Positions 53,443 to 64,000 of a stretch of DNA of 64,000 nucleotides are shown piece after piece. Made by a program: the position numbers and the translations under genes. Numbering within the stretch: position 1 is the stretch's first letter; every line of letters begins with the position of its first letter. The notes beneath the pieces are model-generated. The model ran no database searches, was not told where the DNA came from, and saw nothing but the letters and a program-made list of their open reading frames with translations. Where the stretch lies: the NCBI GenBank assembly GCA_029204225.1, contig CM055110.1, positions 38,022,195 through 38,086,194 of the forward strand, in the 5' to 3' direction. Source of the DNA: Diphasiastrum complanatum. Taxonomy: Eukaryota; Streptophyta; Lycopodiopsida; Lycopodiales; Lycopodiaceae.

Positions 53443-54516
53443 CTAGAGCCATGGTCGTCCTAATAATACTTTGTACGACGATTCTCTTGTAGTCCTTAAT
53501 ATAATAAAATCTATTAGGAACTTATGGTCTCCAATATAGATTGTAACTTGGGACAATTCTCCAATTGGTGATCTTCTAGTTGCATCAGCTAATCTTAAAT
53601 GTCTTAATGTGGGTGTTATTCTATGGTGAATGCCTAACTCGTACGCTATTTCTTCAGTCATTATGTTTACGCTAGATTCGGAATCTATGGGCACACTCTC
53701 TAAAATGCAGCCATTGATTACTACCTGAATCTCGGGTTGACCTTTATCACCGTAGTTAACTGATCCTATATTGACTAATGGTAAATTCGCTTTTCTTTTA
53801 TTTTTCCTTTGCAAAAATTGCTTAATTTCTTTCTTATAATACTGATTATCCTCTACTAACTGTTTAAAAGTTATATTGGGCATTCTGGAGACAAGGTCTT
53901 CTACTATATCATATGACCGGGATCTAAGTGGCGATAGATCTCTAGGTATCTTGCTACTTATAACTGGATCTGAAAATGTTACTTTTTTAACTTTTCTGGT
54001 TTCTTCGTCTAAAAGCTTTTTAGCTTCTGAACTAATATCAATATCATAATATTTTTCAGTAGACCTATCAAGGTCTAATTCTTTACTATTAGAAATTTCT
54101 ATTGGTTGTTCTACGACTTTCACTTTTTCTGTCGTGTTTTTCACGTTTTTCGCAGATTTTGTCTTCTTAATTTTCTTCTTATCTTTAAGAGGTGAAGAAT
54201 CTATACTATTTCTAGTAGTTACTTTATTTATTTCTACATCTAAATCAGGCCATTGATGTTCTTGATCTTGTGATTCGGACTCTATTTCTATCCTCTGAAC
54301 TATCATGTCAATGTTAGTTTTAGATGCCCGAAGGTCATCTTCTCTAAGCGAGTTTACAAACCTCGGTTTAGAACACGGTTGTTGTGGCTGAGCACATTCA
54401 GCGGTGACATGCCCTTTGTCTTTACAGTTAGCACAAAGCGACAAATATGCTACTGACCTCTTGGATTTAGGGCAATCAGGTGAATAGTGACCCGGGGCTC
54501 CGCAATTGTAGCACAA
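53443..54516 (-). CDS. Gyp-3 nucleocapsid and first protease-like domain
   Basis: 357 codons. Two zinc knuckles at the start (CYNCGAPGHYSPDC and CANCKDKGHVTAEC), a long Lys/Ser/Asp-rich linker, then a retropepsin-like domain: PEIQVVINGCILESVPIDSESSVNIM, ELGIHHRITPTLRHLRLADATRRSPIGEL, FLIDFIILRTTRESSYKVLLGRPWL. The catalytic Asp is present but the usual Gly of DSG/DTG is Glu (DSES), which should impair catalysis. A stop follows at once. A frame change near 54500 links to gag. Confidence 0.85.
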   Translation of the reverse strand: MCYNCGAPGHYSPDCPKSKRSVAYLSLCANCKDKGHVTAECAQPQQPCSKPRFVNSLREDDLRASKTNIDMIVQRIEIESESQDQEHQWPDLDVEINKVTTRNSIDSSPLKDKKKIKKTKSAKNVKNTTEKVKVVEQPIEISNSKELDLDRSTEKYYDIDISSEAKKLLDEETRKVKKVTFSDPVISSKIPRDLSPLRSRSYDIVEDLVSRMPNITFKQLVEDNQYYKKEIKQFLQRKNKRKANLPLVNIGSVNYGDKGQPEIQVVINGCILESVPIDSESSVNIMTEEIAYELGIHHRITPTLRHLRLADATRRSPIGELSQVTIYIGDHKFLIDFIILRTTRESSYKVLLGRPWL

Positions 54517-55950
54517 AACCCTTACTCTGGGTAGGAGTGAAATTTCTTGTCCCCCCTCTACACAAAATAGTGTATTGTTGACCAGTACGTGATTTTGGTA
54601 TAATATTCTTTTGGTTAATAGGAGTTGCGGTATAAACTACCTCCTCATGATTATAAATCGGACAGAGGAATAATTTTTCTTCTAAATAGTTAGTCTGTAA
54701 ACTGAGATAGTTGGTCTTAGAATTACCTTCATTCCCACAAGCGGTACACCATATTGGCGTTAAGCTTTGTTTTTTTCTCATTTGGCTTTAACGTCAGATA
54801 TCTAGACTTTTAAATCACTCATTTCTTTTGCTAATATCTCAACACTCTAAATTAATGGAGCCATCTTTTCGAATGTCTCCATTCTTTTCTTCCTATCTGA
54901 GCTCTTACTCTTGGATTTTCTATAAGAAGATTCTTCTTCTGATGAAGAAAAATAAGATGAAGACTCTGAAGATTTTTTCTCATCTGCTGAATCATATTCC
55001 GATTCAGACTCAATAGATGATTCAGATTCTTCTGTACGTTTCGATTTATGCTTTTTACTACTTTTTCTCTCATTCCTCCGTCTGCGAGAAATTCGAGAAG
55101 TTTCATAATTCTCGGAAGAGGCGATGACACCTTCCAAAGAGGTCATCGATCCCTGTCGACAATAACAATCTATTTTCTTAGGCAAACCGCCCAAGAACCA
55201 TTTGTTTTGCATAGGAACCGGATACTGGGCTCCTAATTTTTCTATTAAAATTCTTACTCTACGAGCATACTTTCTAAGTGATTCCTTCGGCTTTTTCTCA
55301 ACAGAATTAAGCCGAGCCAACAATCTAGTGGAGTATCCTATCTCCCTAAACTGCTTAAGGAATGCTGCTTTTAAAGCATTCCAAATATTAACCGTTTCCG
55401 GTACTAATTAACTGTACCAAATCCTAGCCTGCTTCCGTAGAAGACCTGACAAAATTCTAGCTTTGTCCTCGTCTGTATGTTCTTTATTTTGCTATGGTAA
55501 TAGATTCAAACTGAGATACATAATCGTCCGCATCTTCAGACGATTATCCCTTAAAAAAATTGTATCTTATTTTAGTAGATGTGGGTGGCGCTGGGTTAGC
55601 CATATTATCAGGTGGTGAACTAGGTGGACTAGGAGGATCAGGATCTAGGCTACGCTCAGATGATTGTTCTGATAAAGAAGATTTTGATTCTGAACTTGGT
55701 TTGAAAGTGGAATCAGACGAATCTTTTGAACTTGGTGTTTTAAAGGATTTTTTCTCAAATGAATCTACAAATGTTGTAGTAGCATTTAGAAGATCATTAA
55801 ACGCTTTAGGTGTTAATCTCGCTCTAATTAGTGAATTTCGCAAATTCTACAAATACAAATTTCTAAATTTCTTATATGCTTCTAGTCAATGTGCACGCTC
55901 TAAACGTTTCTGATCAATAGTTGCTTGAGAGTATGTTCTTGGCATGCGTT
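54517..55950 (-). pseudogene. Gyp-3 gag
   Basis: Minus-strand start near 55947 (MPRTYSQATIDQKRLE), with stops near 55890 and 55850; 55544-55843 is Ser/Pro-rich; 54847-55323 carries the end of the gag domain (LARLNSVEKKPKESLRKYARRVRIL, NKWFLGGLPKKIDCY) and a Ser/Glu-rich low-complexity tail (ESESSIESESEYDS). Several frameshifts. The ordinary gypsy gag core around 55330-55540 is broken. Confidence 0.8.
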
Positions 55951-56007
55951 ACACGAGAAAGATTCGTAGACATAATACACTTAAAAATATTACAAAAGAT
56001 GAAATTC

Positions 56008-56030
56008 ATCTCCCCGACAACGATGCCTTA
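56008..56030 (-). other. Gyp-3 leader next to the lost LTR
   Basis: CCCCGACAACGATGCC on the plus strand is GGCATCGTTGTCGGGG on the minus strand, the sequence that normally follows the primer site in plant gypsy elements (TGGCGCCGTTGTCGGGGA). No LTR follows on the right. Confidence 0.65.
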
Positions 56031-56035
56031 TTATG

Positions 56036-56110
56036 TGGTGTTTGGTTAGCTTGACATCCAAAGTTTCTTTGGTCTCAGGTTCGAGCCTCCCCTTGGAAAC
56101 CAAGAAGCAT
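56036..56110 (+). repeat. tRNA-derived SINE-like fragment (plus strand)
   Basis: TTTGGTTAGCTTGACATCC resembles a pol III A-box region; CAGGTTCGAGCCTCCCC contains a perfect B-box (GGTTCGAGCC). Followed by CTTGGAAACCAAGAAGCAT, a small hairpin. Matches the reverse complement of 21305-21395. It is not a folding tRNA: the arms do not pair correctly. Confidence 0.55.
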
Positions 56111-56690
56111 ATTATGTGGTGGCCTAGTCATTATAGATTTTCACAAAATCAATGAATTAAGTAGTATAAAAGGTTTGATCGTTCCCCAAGAGAGAGAATA
56201 ATCTCTTCTTTTGTATGATAAGTGTATGTAAGAAGGTGAATAGAATGTGATGTGTAATATTCACAATGAATACTACAACAACATATTTGGTTATCCAAAG
56301 ATATTTGGGTAAATTGGCATCCGAAAACACCAATGGTGATTTGGTCAAGGTCTGTGATTATAAAGATTACTTTATCTTTCAGGCTCTTCAGATAACAGTA
56401 GGCAAGCAGATCAGACAACAACTAGCAAATAGATTCATCAAACAAGATCAAATTGGCTAATGATTCCTCTTAATTGAATATAGTGAATTAGTTCTTATCA
56501 TAGGAAGCAAACAGAATAGAGCATCAAACAAGTTCATTATCTGAACACATAGCTCATTCAAAATTGAAAGAAGTTCTGCTTATGGTTATGCTTAACAGCT
56601 TCCCTAATTCTCTGCACACATTAGTTAGAATTGTCGCTCTCTGGTGACGCCTGAAAATCCACGTTAGAGTAACTGTAATTCAGTAAACAT
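56111..56690. other. Unassigned DNA with a TATA-like site
   Basis: TATAAAAGG at about 56165 suggests a retroelement promoter. Otherwise no firm feature. Confidence 0.4.
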
Positions 56691-56699
56691 GAAACGTGT

Positions 56700-56821
56700 A
56701 GTATTGTAGAACGCAAGATATGACAGCAGATGTTTTTACGAAAGCCTTAAGTTTGGAGTCACAGAGAAGATTCTGTGTAGAACTAAGTTTGAAGGTCAAG
56801 GCATTCAAGGATTCAGATTAA
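56700..56821 (+). pseudogene. Copia RNase H C-terminal tail (Cop-7)
   Basis: Plus strand: MTADVFTKALSLESQRRFCVELSL..., ending at TAA 56819-56821. 'ADxFTKAL' is the classic end of copia pol. Upstream RT is not visible. The short GCGGAAA purine-rich stretch leads to TGTTGG, the LTR start. Confidence 0.85.
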
Positions 56822-56828
56822 GCGGAAA

Positions 56829-57840
56829 TGTTGGCTTATTCTCTTTAATCTTCATCTGTTGTTAATCCAGTTCTACGAATTTTCCCCTGTGTTTACACAG
56901 TCTGCAGAATTACAAGTGTTTTTACATAGTCTACAGAATTACATAGAGTTTACGATAGTTTTTTCTTTTTTTGCCTATCAAAAATCCCGTTGAAAAATGC
57001 AGTGTCTCTTTTTTCGCATTTTTTGTCTGAGATTTTTTCTCGTGTAAAATCATAGTGTCGCATTTTTTGCTTTTTCCAAAGAGCCTCAAATGTTAAGAAA
57101 ATGACTCTGGCAAAGTGTGGGACAACCCTAAGTGAGATTTAAGGACACCTTCTCTTTTTTCATCTTTTTTGCGAAAAATTCGATAGTGTCGCCTGTGGCT
57201 GTTTGAGTTCATTTCTGCAAAGCTATAATTTTGGTTCATTTATGCAGACAGAATGCTCACGGCCAACTTCACCGCTTATCAACAATCAATGACAAGGACC
57301 GGATGGATGCCAGCGGATCACCAGCCAACTGGTGATCACAATTGACAACCTAATTTCTTAGTATAAATAGCTGTTTATATCCATACAGTTTCAATCATCT
57401 GAAAATCAAGATTATCATAAGCATTTGAATAGTTAGCTCTCTCTCTCTCTCAAGCTTGCGAGCTTGAATAGTCCTGAGCATTCTAGCTCCTTCTTAGAGT
57501 TGTTTTAGAGACTGTTATTGCGCTATTGCTTATCAGCATTACGCATTAATTCAGACTTTCATTTTAGCCGCTCAGAGATAGCATAGAGTACGCGGCTTCA
57601 ATCCGCAACTTATTGTACTCATTTACTTCTGTTTTGTTTTGAATCAATACTATCCTTTATTGCATTCAGCTTTGTCTCAAAATGTAGGCATTTTCTGGAG
57701 TTCTTCGTGAGTAATTATTTGTCTAATAATTTTCGATGCTTAATTGTTTGGCTATGTAATCACTGTATACTGGCGATTTCAAAGTTAGTTACTAGAAGTT
57801 CAAATGTGATTTCTATCACTATTGTCTTGTTTGAAATTGA
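56829..57840 (+). repeat. Cop-7 3' LTR (right border uncertain)
   Basis: Starts TGTTGG after the pol end. Contains GTGTCGCATTTTTTG-type motifs near 57000-57190, a TATA box (AGTATAAATAG, 57360-57370) and a (CT)n stretch at 57435-57452. No matching second LTR in the window; the end near 57840 is a guess (CTTGTTTGAAATTGA). Confidence 0.6.
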
Positions 57841-57993
57841 TAGGTATAGTCATGCATTGGAAAGATGAAGAAGTTTATTTCGCCATGCACGAAAGTTTTT
57901 TTTCTAGACACACGAATTATTTTCATTCGTTTCTTTTCGAGCTAGACCTATCTTCTGCAACCCACTTTCCGACATACCCGAGCAACTATAACA

Positions 57994-58165
57994 CAGCTAT
58001 GGATACTAATTACGAGTCAACGTTTATAGTAACATCTATCAATTACATGTGGTCTTTCCCCCTGATCGTTCAGATATGTATATTATGTATAGTAATACCC
58101 ACGCAAACGTAACATAACTATGGATACTAACTACGAGTCAACGTTTATGGTAACATTGATCAATT
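57994..58165 (+). repeat. 119-bp spaced duplication
   Basis: CTATGGATACTAATTACGAG...TCAACGTTTATAGTAACAT at about 57998 recurs with few changes at about 58117. The second copy opens the ORF at 58120. Confidence 0.8.
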
Positions 58166-58557
58166 ATAGGTGGTACGTGATTCAAGTCGCTCCTCAAAGT
58201 AAAAGAATTTTTGAGGATAGAGATGTCATGGAGAACATGGTGCTGCCAACTGATGCACCTCATGAACAAGATTGTGATGATGGATTCAATGACACATTTT
58301 TGGAGGATGATCATGTGCAAGTTTCACAAGCTAATGATGATGTTGAGCGTGATGCATCATCATCGGATGGATCGATGACACATGACACACCTTCTCGATC
58401 TCACTCGTTGTCACCATCGCCATTAGCTTTTGAAGATCAACTTATTAATGATGAAGCTATAGGAGATATTTGGGTAGAATTAGAGATAGACTCATTTGGT
58501 TTGTCAGATTTGTTGCATGATGATGCGGCAACGATGAACCACCAAATGAATAAGTGA
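58120..58557 (+). CDS. Hypothetical acidic protein
   Basis: 145 codons: MDTNYESTFMVTLINYRWYVIQVAPQSKR, then an Asp/Ser-rich acidic tail (FNDTFLEDDHVQVSQANDDVERDASSSDG, HSLSPSPLAFEDQ). It is not recognised. The W-Y-V-I-Q-V-A-P pattern and acidic tail are faintly reminiscent of the C-terminal region of CACTA-type transposases, but that is weak. Probably a fragment of a larger gene whose front is the duplicated segment. Confidence 0.35.
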   Translation: MDTNYESTFMVTLINYRWYVIQVAPQSKRIFEDRDVMENMVLPTDAPHEQDCDDGFNDTFLEDDHVQVSQANDDVERDASSSDGSMTHDTPSRSHSLSPSPLAFEDQLINDEAIGDIWVELEIDSFGLSDLLHDDAATMNHQMNK

Positions 58558-59094
58558 GATAGTATAATGTATTTCAACTCATTGTAATATTCATCATATT
58601 GCGATTACACTTTGTTTATTGACTAGTTGACATCAAACAAGAAGTTGACGCATTTGTGAATACTCAATTTGTGGTCATCATTTTTTTGTGATACATATTC
58701 ACTTGTGCATATGGCAACCAATGTTGATAGAAAATGGAATTCAATGTTTTGATAGGTAACAAATTCCAAAAGCGAGATCCATTTACATTCTATTTAATAT
58801 TGTGGTTTATACCGAGAAGCCTACCTCTTTATAACCTGCTCTATATGCCTCGCTATAACCCTCTCTATAAATGTTTCAAAAACAAGTTCAAATTTGGTAG
58901 GCTTATACCGAGGCCAAAAACTGGACCCGAGGCTCGAGCATTCCACTCCCCCCATGACTCATTCTAAAAACTATCTTTCGAAAAAATGCTCAAAAAATGC
59001 CTTGGAAATCGCCCGTCCTCTTATAGTGACTATGACACCTCATTGGACACCTCTGGAACCTATCTTGGCGACATGGGCATGACATTCTTTCTCC
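58558..59094. other. Unassigned DNA
   Basis: AT-rich with small pyrimidine-rich stretches (CTCTATAACC, CGCTATAACC) near 58830-58870. No gene supported. Confidence 0.45.
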
Positions 59095-59345
59095 CTTATT
59101 CAAGTTCTGACCTCAAAACTTAAAGTTAGGAAAGTTGTTTTTAGGGTACCTTCTTGTTTCTAGCAATCGTCATTGTCTGTGCAACCCTTCCATCGGACCA
59201 AATACTCGATAACTAGATAATTCTTCAATCTTTTAGTTCTTGTATCCAAAATCCTTTCGATTTCAAGTCGAGTCACACTCGATAATTCATCCAATAGGTC
59301 TAATTGGTCTCTAGAACTAGAATGTTCCCCTTCAATATAGCGCAA
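59095..59345 (-). pseudogene. Chromodomain of a Ty3/gypsy chromovirus
   Basis: Minus strand: SSVTRLEIERILDTRTKRLKNYLVIEYLVRWKGCTDNDDC. 'PE.ILD.R...LR...I.EYLVRWKG' is the chromodomain at the integrase C-terminus of plant chromoviruses. The rest of the element is not seen nearby, though 22621-23580 shows the same type of integrase. Confidence 0.88.
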
Positions 59346-59618
59346 TTTTTTGTTTGATGTAGAAACATCAGTTTATTTTCTTCGAAGTTCTTTTTGAGAA
59401 AGAATTGATGTGCTTTTTTCGATGGTTAATCTTGGCTAGATAGAGATAATTACAACAAAGTGGTCATAAGAAAAATGAAGACTCCCAAGGAGAGTCAACA
59501 ACATCATTGTCAACAATAGGAGATCCTACAACAAGTTAACTAAGAAGTGTGTGAACATAATTAACACGGTCACAAATGGAAGTAGACTCTAACATCTTTT
59601 ATGAAAAGAATTTTTTTC

Positions 59619-59770
59619 TCAAGCATGAGTAGTTACATCATAGATCTCAGACATATTGATGAGGGCATTCCAGGCTTGTTTTGATATTTCATAGCCATTG
59701 ATATGTGATATTTGTGAATCATGGATATCAATGCAAGTGCTATTGAGCTTTGCATCTTGTTGTGGGAGTG
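59619..59770 (-). pseudogene. Copia gag scrap
   Basis: Minus strand: DSQISHINGYEISKQAWNALINMSEIYD, matching the 'SKEAWD.L..IYE' motif of copia gag. Nothing else of the element is visible. Confidence 0.55.
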
Positions 59771-62510
59771 TGGTAGATCCGTCAACCACATCCAATGTGT
59801 GCCAACGGATTCCGCCAGATTTTTTTTTATTTTTTTTGCGGTGGAATTCTATAGCATGCCAACATGTTATATGATTCTGCTGCAAAAAAAAAAAGTCTTG
59901 TTTCATTTGGCACATCGGCGTGCTATCTTTGAAGGTTGCCAAAAACAAATCTTGTAGTTCATTTACTTAGCACATTGGCATGCTATATTTGGAGGCTAAA
60001 AAATATGACAATGATAGTTTGATATCTGTATTGTCACATAGAGCACAATTTGGTATTTCATTATCACAATGAATATATAATTTGTTTTACAAAGGAAAGT
60101 TAAATGGTTGTGAATGATTCACATGATACAACTATGACTCAAAACTATGATGTCCAAGCCTTTTGTGGTATTGGAAAGTGAGAAGCCAATTTTAATACAT
60201 AGCAAAAAAGTAAAAAAAGGAAAGTGGACACATCACCATAGAAGAAAGATGTGCTAGAGATTGTCATGACATCTATCAAGAGACATTGAGAAAGTCATTA
60301 GTCGTAAAGAGTGGAGACAAACAATGTCACTTCCAAAGGTGTACATTGAAATACATTAAAACTTTTGCATCTAGTTAGCATTTTCTTGTAGTTAGAGACA
60401 AAAAGTAGTTAATAATACATGGCATGCAATGTGCTACATGATAGATGAACCATGAGTAGAATGAAACCCACAAAACTCACAAAAAATTTACTCACAGACT
60501 GTCAAAACCCTTGCTCCACGTGTCTTGCTAAATGTTGGTGGACAATCAACATGTAAGCCTTAATACCATTGTTGGCAAAAACAACAAAATATGAAATATG
60601 GAGCAAATAGAGAAACTCGACACAAGTTCGAATATCCCGATTGCTTAGTGTGTGCACTGTAGAAAACTCTGATAATTGAGCAATTAACTATGTCTAAAAA
60701 GATGAATCATCTATCACAACAAAACCTAGACTAGATTGAGTTGGAAGGTGTTCAGGATAATTGTAATATTAGAAACACTAAGGCATCTAAGACAACCATC
60801 TTCCTACACTTCAACTCAATCGACAAGTACACAATGAGAATTCATATTCAATTTACAACAGTAAAAGATAGCATCACAATAAATTAGAAACAACATCAAG
60901 CATTCACATAGGACACAATTGCATTTGATAAAACCATATTAAAAATATGGATGTACAAAAAGATTATTGTTGGTAGATTTACTTTAACCCGTGTACAAGC
61001 CTAGAAAGAACAGTCTAAGGACTGATCAACAATGTACTAGATATCTGAGTAAAAACATCTAAATCTAAATCTGCTATGTCTACGCTCAATTATATAGGTG
61101 ATTAATCAAGCTTATTGAATCAATAATAGATATTGGTAGTGAGTTTGATCTAGTTTGAGAGAGATTGGTAGAGCTAGTGAGATTGATCTCACACCTAGTT
61201 GCAAGTTCTCAAGTTGGAGTTGGTAGGACAATTAGGAGTCATGAAGGGTCGAATTTGTCAAATGTGGTGAGGGGTTATTTTTAGTTGTCCTTTGAATAAG
61301 TTTGAATCAAGTCAGGTCAACATTGATTTGACAATTCTTCAAATAGTGTTTGTGTCGATAGCCCCTCAAATAATATTCGAGTCGAGGTAGTTGATTGTGC
61401 GAACTTTTGTGTGAATTATTTATTGAACTACATACTAAACTATAGACATATTGACGTGCTAGCAAGATGCCCCCAATGCCAAATTACAATTTCAGTAAAA
61501 AAAAAAAAACCTTTTTTTCATTTTGAAGAGCTATGTTATGTAAATTTTAAATTTGAATGTTTCGATTGGACAATGTGTAAGAAAATCTTGAAAAAAATAA
61601 AACGTCATCTTTACAAAGGGTCTTTTTAGGATTTGGAACTCATGTATTGTGTTATATTAGAAACAACGTCGAGTATGAGATGGATGACCAATGTGAGAGG
61701 ATGGGTAAAGGAGCACTCTTGATTCAAACTTGCATGGGAAGTATAAATAAAATAACTTGATTTGCTCATTTGAATATTTGCCCTTGTAATTGGTCCATTT
61801 TTCTTGAGTTGCTCCAACATCTTGACAATGTCTCCAGTTCCAAAAACTAGGCTCAACCATGTACCACCTCTCATATGCATGTGCCACCAGTGTGGCGACT
61901 TAAACCATTCCTCAATTGCCCAATGACAATCTTCCATTTTTATTAAGGGACTCACTATGGCATCTTGGTCAAACTACCCTATTATAGTCAAACTACACTA
62001 TCCTAGTCAAACCACCACATGTTTCAAAATCATACTAAAATTGGAGCTATTAGTGAAATAGTCATCATGAGGAGCTATTTGGGTGGCATGTGTCATTGTG
62101 AGGAGCAATTTGGTAATGTGTTTGAATGTCATTGGTAGGAGCAACATTGTACCATTGTACCGCTTAATAGGAGGGTTCCTCATGAAAGCACAAATGATTC
62201 CTTCTCATGAAAACTATGCCCAATAACATTAAAGAAGAGTAATTTGTAGAGGGTAAAGTCCTTAGGCAAGGGCTTTGGTCCCATGAGGGCACCTACACTA
62301 CCGTGAGATTTACTCGCTTATCACCTCTCTATAGGTTTTTGCTTTGATTAGGCCTATCCGAGCAGGGTGCTAAGAGTTTGTCCCCATGGACAAGAAACGG
62401 CTCAAAAAGAGCAACTCATTCCCTCCATCTGTCTAGAGTTTATGTCCATGTGCAAGATTCAAAAACTTGCTCTGGTGAGTACTGGCTTCAAAGGGCCCTT
62501 CTATCCATGC
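59771..62510. other. Unassigned AT-rich DNA
   Basis: Homopolymer runs near 59821 and 61500 and short open stretches without family resemblance (for example 61626-61955 minus). I see no gene or complete element. Confidence 0.45.
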
Positions 62511-62630
62511 TTTGAATCCACTAATGACCGGAATAGAGAACACGGCCTAGATTGGAATCTCCACGCTCTGAATCCACTAATGATCGGAATAGAGAACATG
62601 GTCTAGATTGAATCTCCTTGCCACGAGGAA
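62511..62630 (+). repeat. 56-bp tandem duplication
   Basis: GAATCCACTAATGACCGGAA (62515) recurs as GAATCCACTAATGATCGGAA (62571), with TAGAGAACAYGGYCTAGATTG in both. Confidence 0.88.
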
Positions 62631-64000
62631 GAGCTCTAAGGCCATCATAACATAATGACTTGCTCGTGCTCTAAGCAAAGAGGTGTTTAGGGGATGCACC
62701 ATGGCCGACCCCACACATGGGTGAGGCTGAATACATCCATAATGTACCCGTGCTCCTACTATACGCCATATTCACCCTCCTCTTGAACTATGTCATCAGT
62801 CCAATGTCCATAGTTATAAATAAAAAGGCATAACATTCATCAATGTCATCATGCAAGAAATGAATGAAGCTAATTGCACCATGACGCCTTCTTTTGTATG
62901 GATGCCTCCTCTCCCCTTCCCTCCCTCCTCACTGCTGATCACACTTCCGCCATAACAAAGACGCACGTTGCATAATGAAGCCCAACCCGTGAACAGAGTC
63001 CGGAATAGTCAGAAAACATACAACACACACCTACTGGATTGACGCAAGCCACTAGGCTCTACGTAGGTTCATGTCTTCTATACACTGTCGCTACCTGTCT
63101 TGGAATAATGTGAACGGAATGAAGCCCAGTTCAACATAATGGCTGACTCGCGGCTGCTTGCTGATTCCTTGAGTGAAAGAATAATTGCAGGTGTGTTGAA
63201 TCATGTGTAACTGTTAAATATAAACATCAAATGTAGTGGCCAGGGATTGAATAATCATGTGGGCATTTTTCTCATTTAATATATGGTGGAGCTCACTGGA
63301 TTTCAGCTCGGATGGTAGAATGAAGATTCAGCAGATGATATTGCTCCTGGGTGAGCATATGCAGCCTAGTTTTTCTATTGTGTTAGGTGTCAATTTTTTT
63401 AAGAGTTTAGCGAATTTTGTATTCTTAACGCCAAACATGTAGCTATCGTCTGCAACGACATTTCAAATAGAGCTAGGATTTAGCAGTGCCGGTGCTGCAT
63501 TTCCCCAGACTGCAGGATCGATAGTGCCAGCATTATATTATACATTAAAATAGAAGTTTGTAATTGTGAGAACTCTTCGAGTTAATAAGCTTATGTTCAT
63601 TGAATCCTGAATCACTCATAAGTTCTTGGCGAGCTTCAGTCGAGGTCGACGCTTCTTGTCGTGATAACGAACCAGCTGGAATTCACATAAACTCGAATTT
63701 TTTCCTGTGAATGCACGCACTCCCATAAGCCATCCATATGTACAACCAATGCCATACTATCTTATTCATTAAATTTTGCGATCTGATAAATTGGCTGAAA
63801 ATTTTATCAAAGTTGGTGTCACGGTCTCCCTGACTCAGGAAGATTTACCGACCACAATTTCTCATCAAATTAGTTTAGATTTTTCGCCTTTGCTTATTAT
63901 TAGTTTTTATTCTGATATTCAGAATGCTGAAAACTGCAACCAAATGTCAGCCCAAACTGTGGATTTCAGTTTATATGATGTCTTCATTTCAATAGCGTAT
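62631..64000. other. Unassigned DNA
   Basis: Slightly GC-richer than the preceding stretch; no recognisable gene, repeat or RNA. The window ends here. Confidence 0.45.

Noticed and set aside
56036-56110. Functional tRNA gene
   Set aside because: A B-box is present but acceptor, D and anticodon arms do not pair; fits a SINE fragment better.
56149-56421. Minus-strand ORF with 'ANLPKYLW', resembling copia integrase
   Set aside because: Only a short stretch fits and the surroundings do not; too weak to call.

Overview
The window looks like nuclear DNA of a land plant. A seedless vascular plant with a large genome, most likely a fern, fits best. The evidence is: an intron-containing gene with PLS-class pentatricopeptide (PPR) repeats and the remains of a DYW domain, both land-plant hallmarks; plant Ty1/copia elements primed by initiator Met-tRNA; Ty3/gypsy elements including a chromodomain remnant; and AT-rich, nested, decayed retrotransposons filling most of the space. 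The species call is an inference from style, not a database match.

Layout. 1-12089: copia territory. A broken RT/RNase H piece (Cop-1) abuts a minus-strand copia element (Cop-2, 1757-12089). Cop-2 is split by a young, complete but non-autonomous copia element (Cop-3, 5144-9713, TSD TGAGG, LTRs about 0.7% diverged). 12090-13830: old copia integrase debris. About 13.83-18.1 kb: the only convincing host gene. Three exon-pair cassettes, each encoding a PDF motif like those of plant organellar single-stranded DNA-binding (OSB) proteins, are spliced in a continuous frame to a long PLS-PPR exon. The 3' end (E2/DYW) is frameshifted and decayed. 18.1-23.9 kb: sparse DNA with a LINE endonuclease remnant, short tandem duplications, a tRNA-SINE-like fragment and a decayed gypsy integrase. 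23871-29901: Cop-4, a nearly full-length minus-strand copia element. 29902-42478: Gyp-1, a plus-strand gypsy element with short-motif arrays and about 3.4 kb of unrecognised ORFs downstream of integrase. 42479-44930: the 5' half of another minus-strand copia (Cop-5), fused directly to Gyp-1. 46.0-47.7 kb: a zoned, T-rich short-motif array. 49.87-52.43 kb: gypsy RT and copia INT-RT fragments. 52435-52506: a GC-rich palindrome cluster at an element breakpoint. 52.5-56.03 kb: minus-strand gypsy gag and protease (Gyp-3) with two protease-like domains in tandem. 56.0-64.0 kb: copia 3' end plus LTR, chromodomain and gag remnants, and otherwise unassigned DNA.

The strongest leads are the PDF-PPR fusion gene, the recurrence of a CACACGTGTG palindrome in otherwise different LTR families, the recently transposed copia element that has lost INT and RT but carries an unfamiliar second ORF, the accessory ORF block of Gyp-1, and the palindrome cluster near 52.45 kb. 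Nothing here looks like a bacterial defence system, a CRISPR array or an rRNA gene, and no functional tRNA gene was found.
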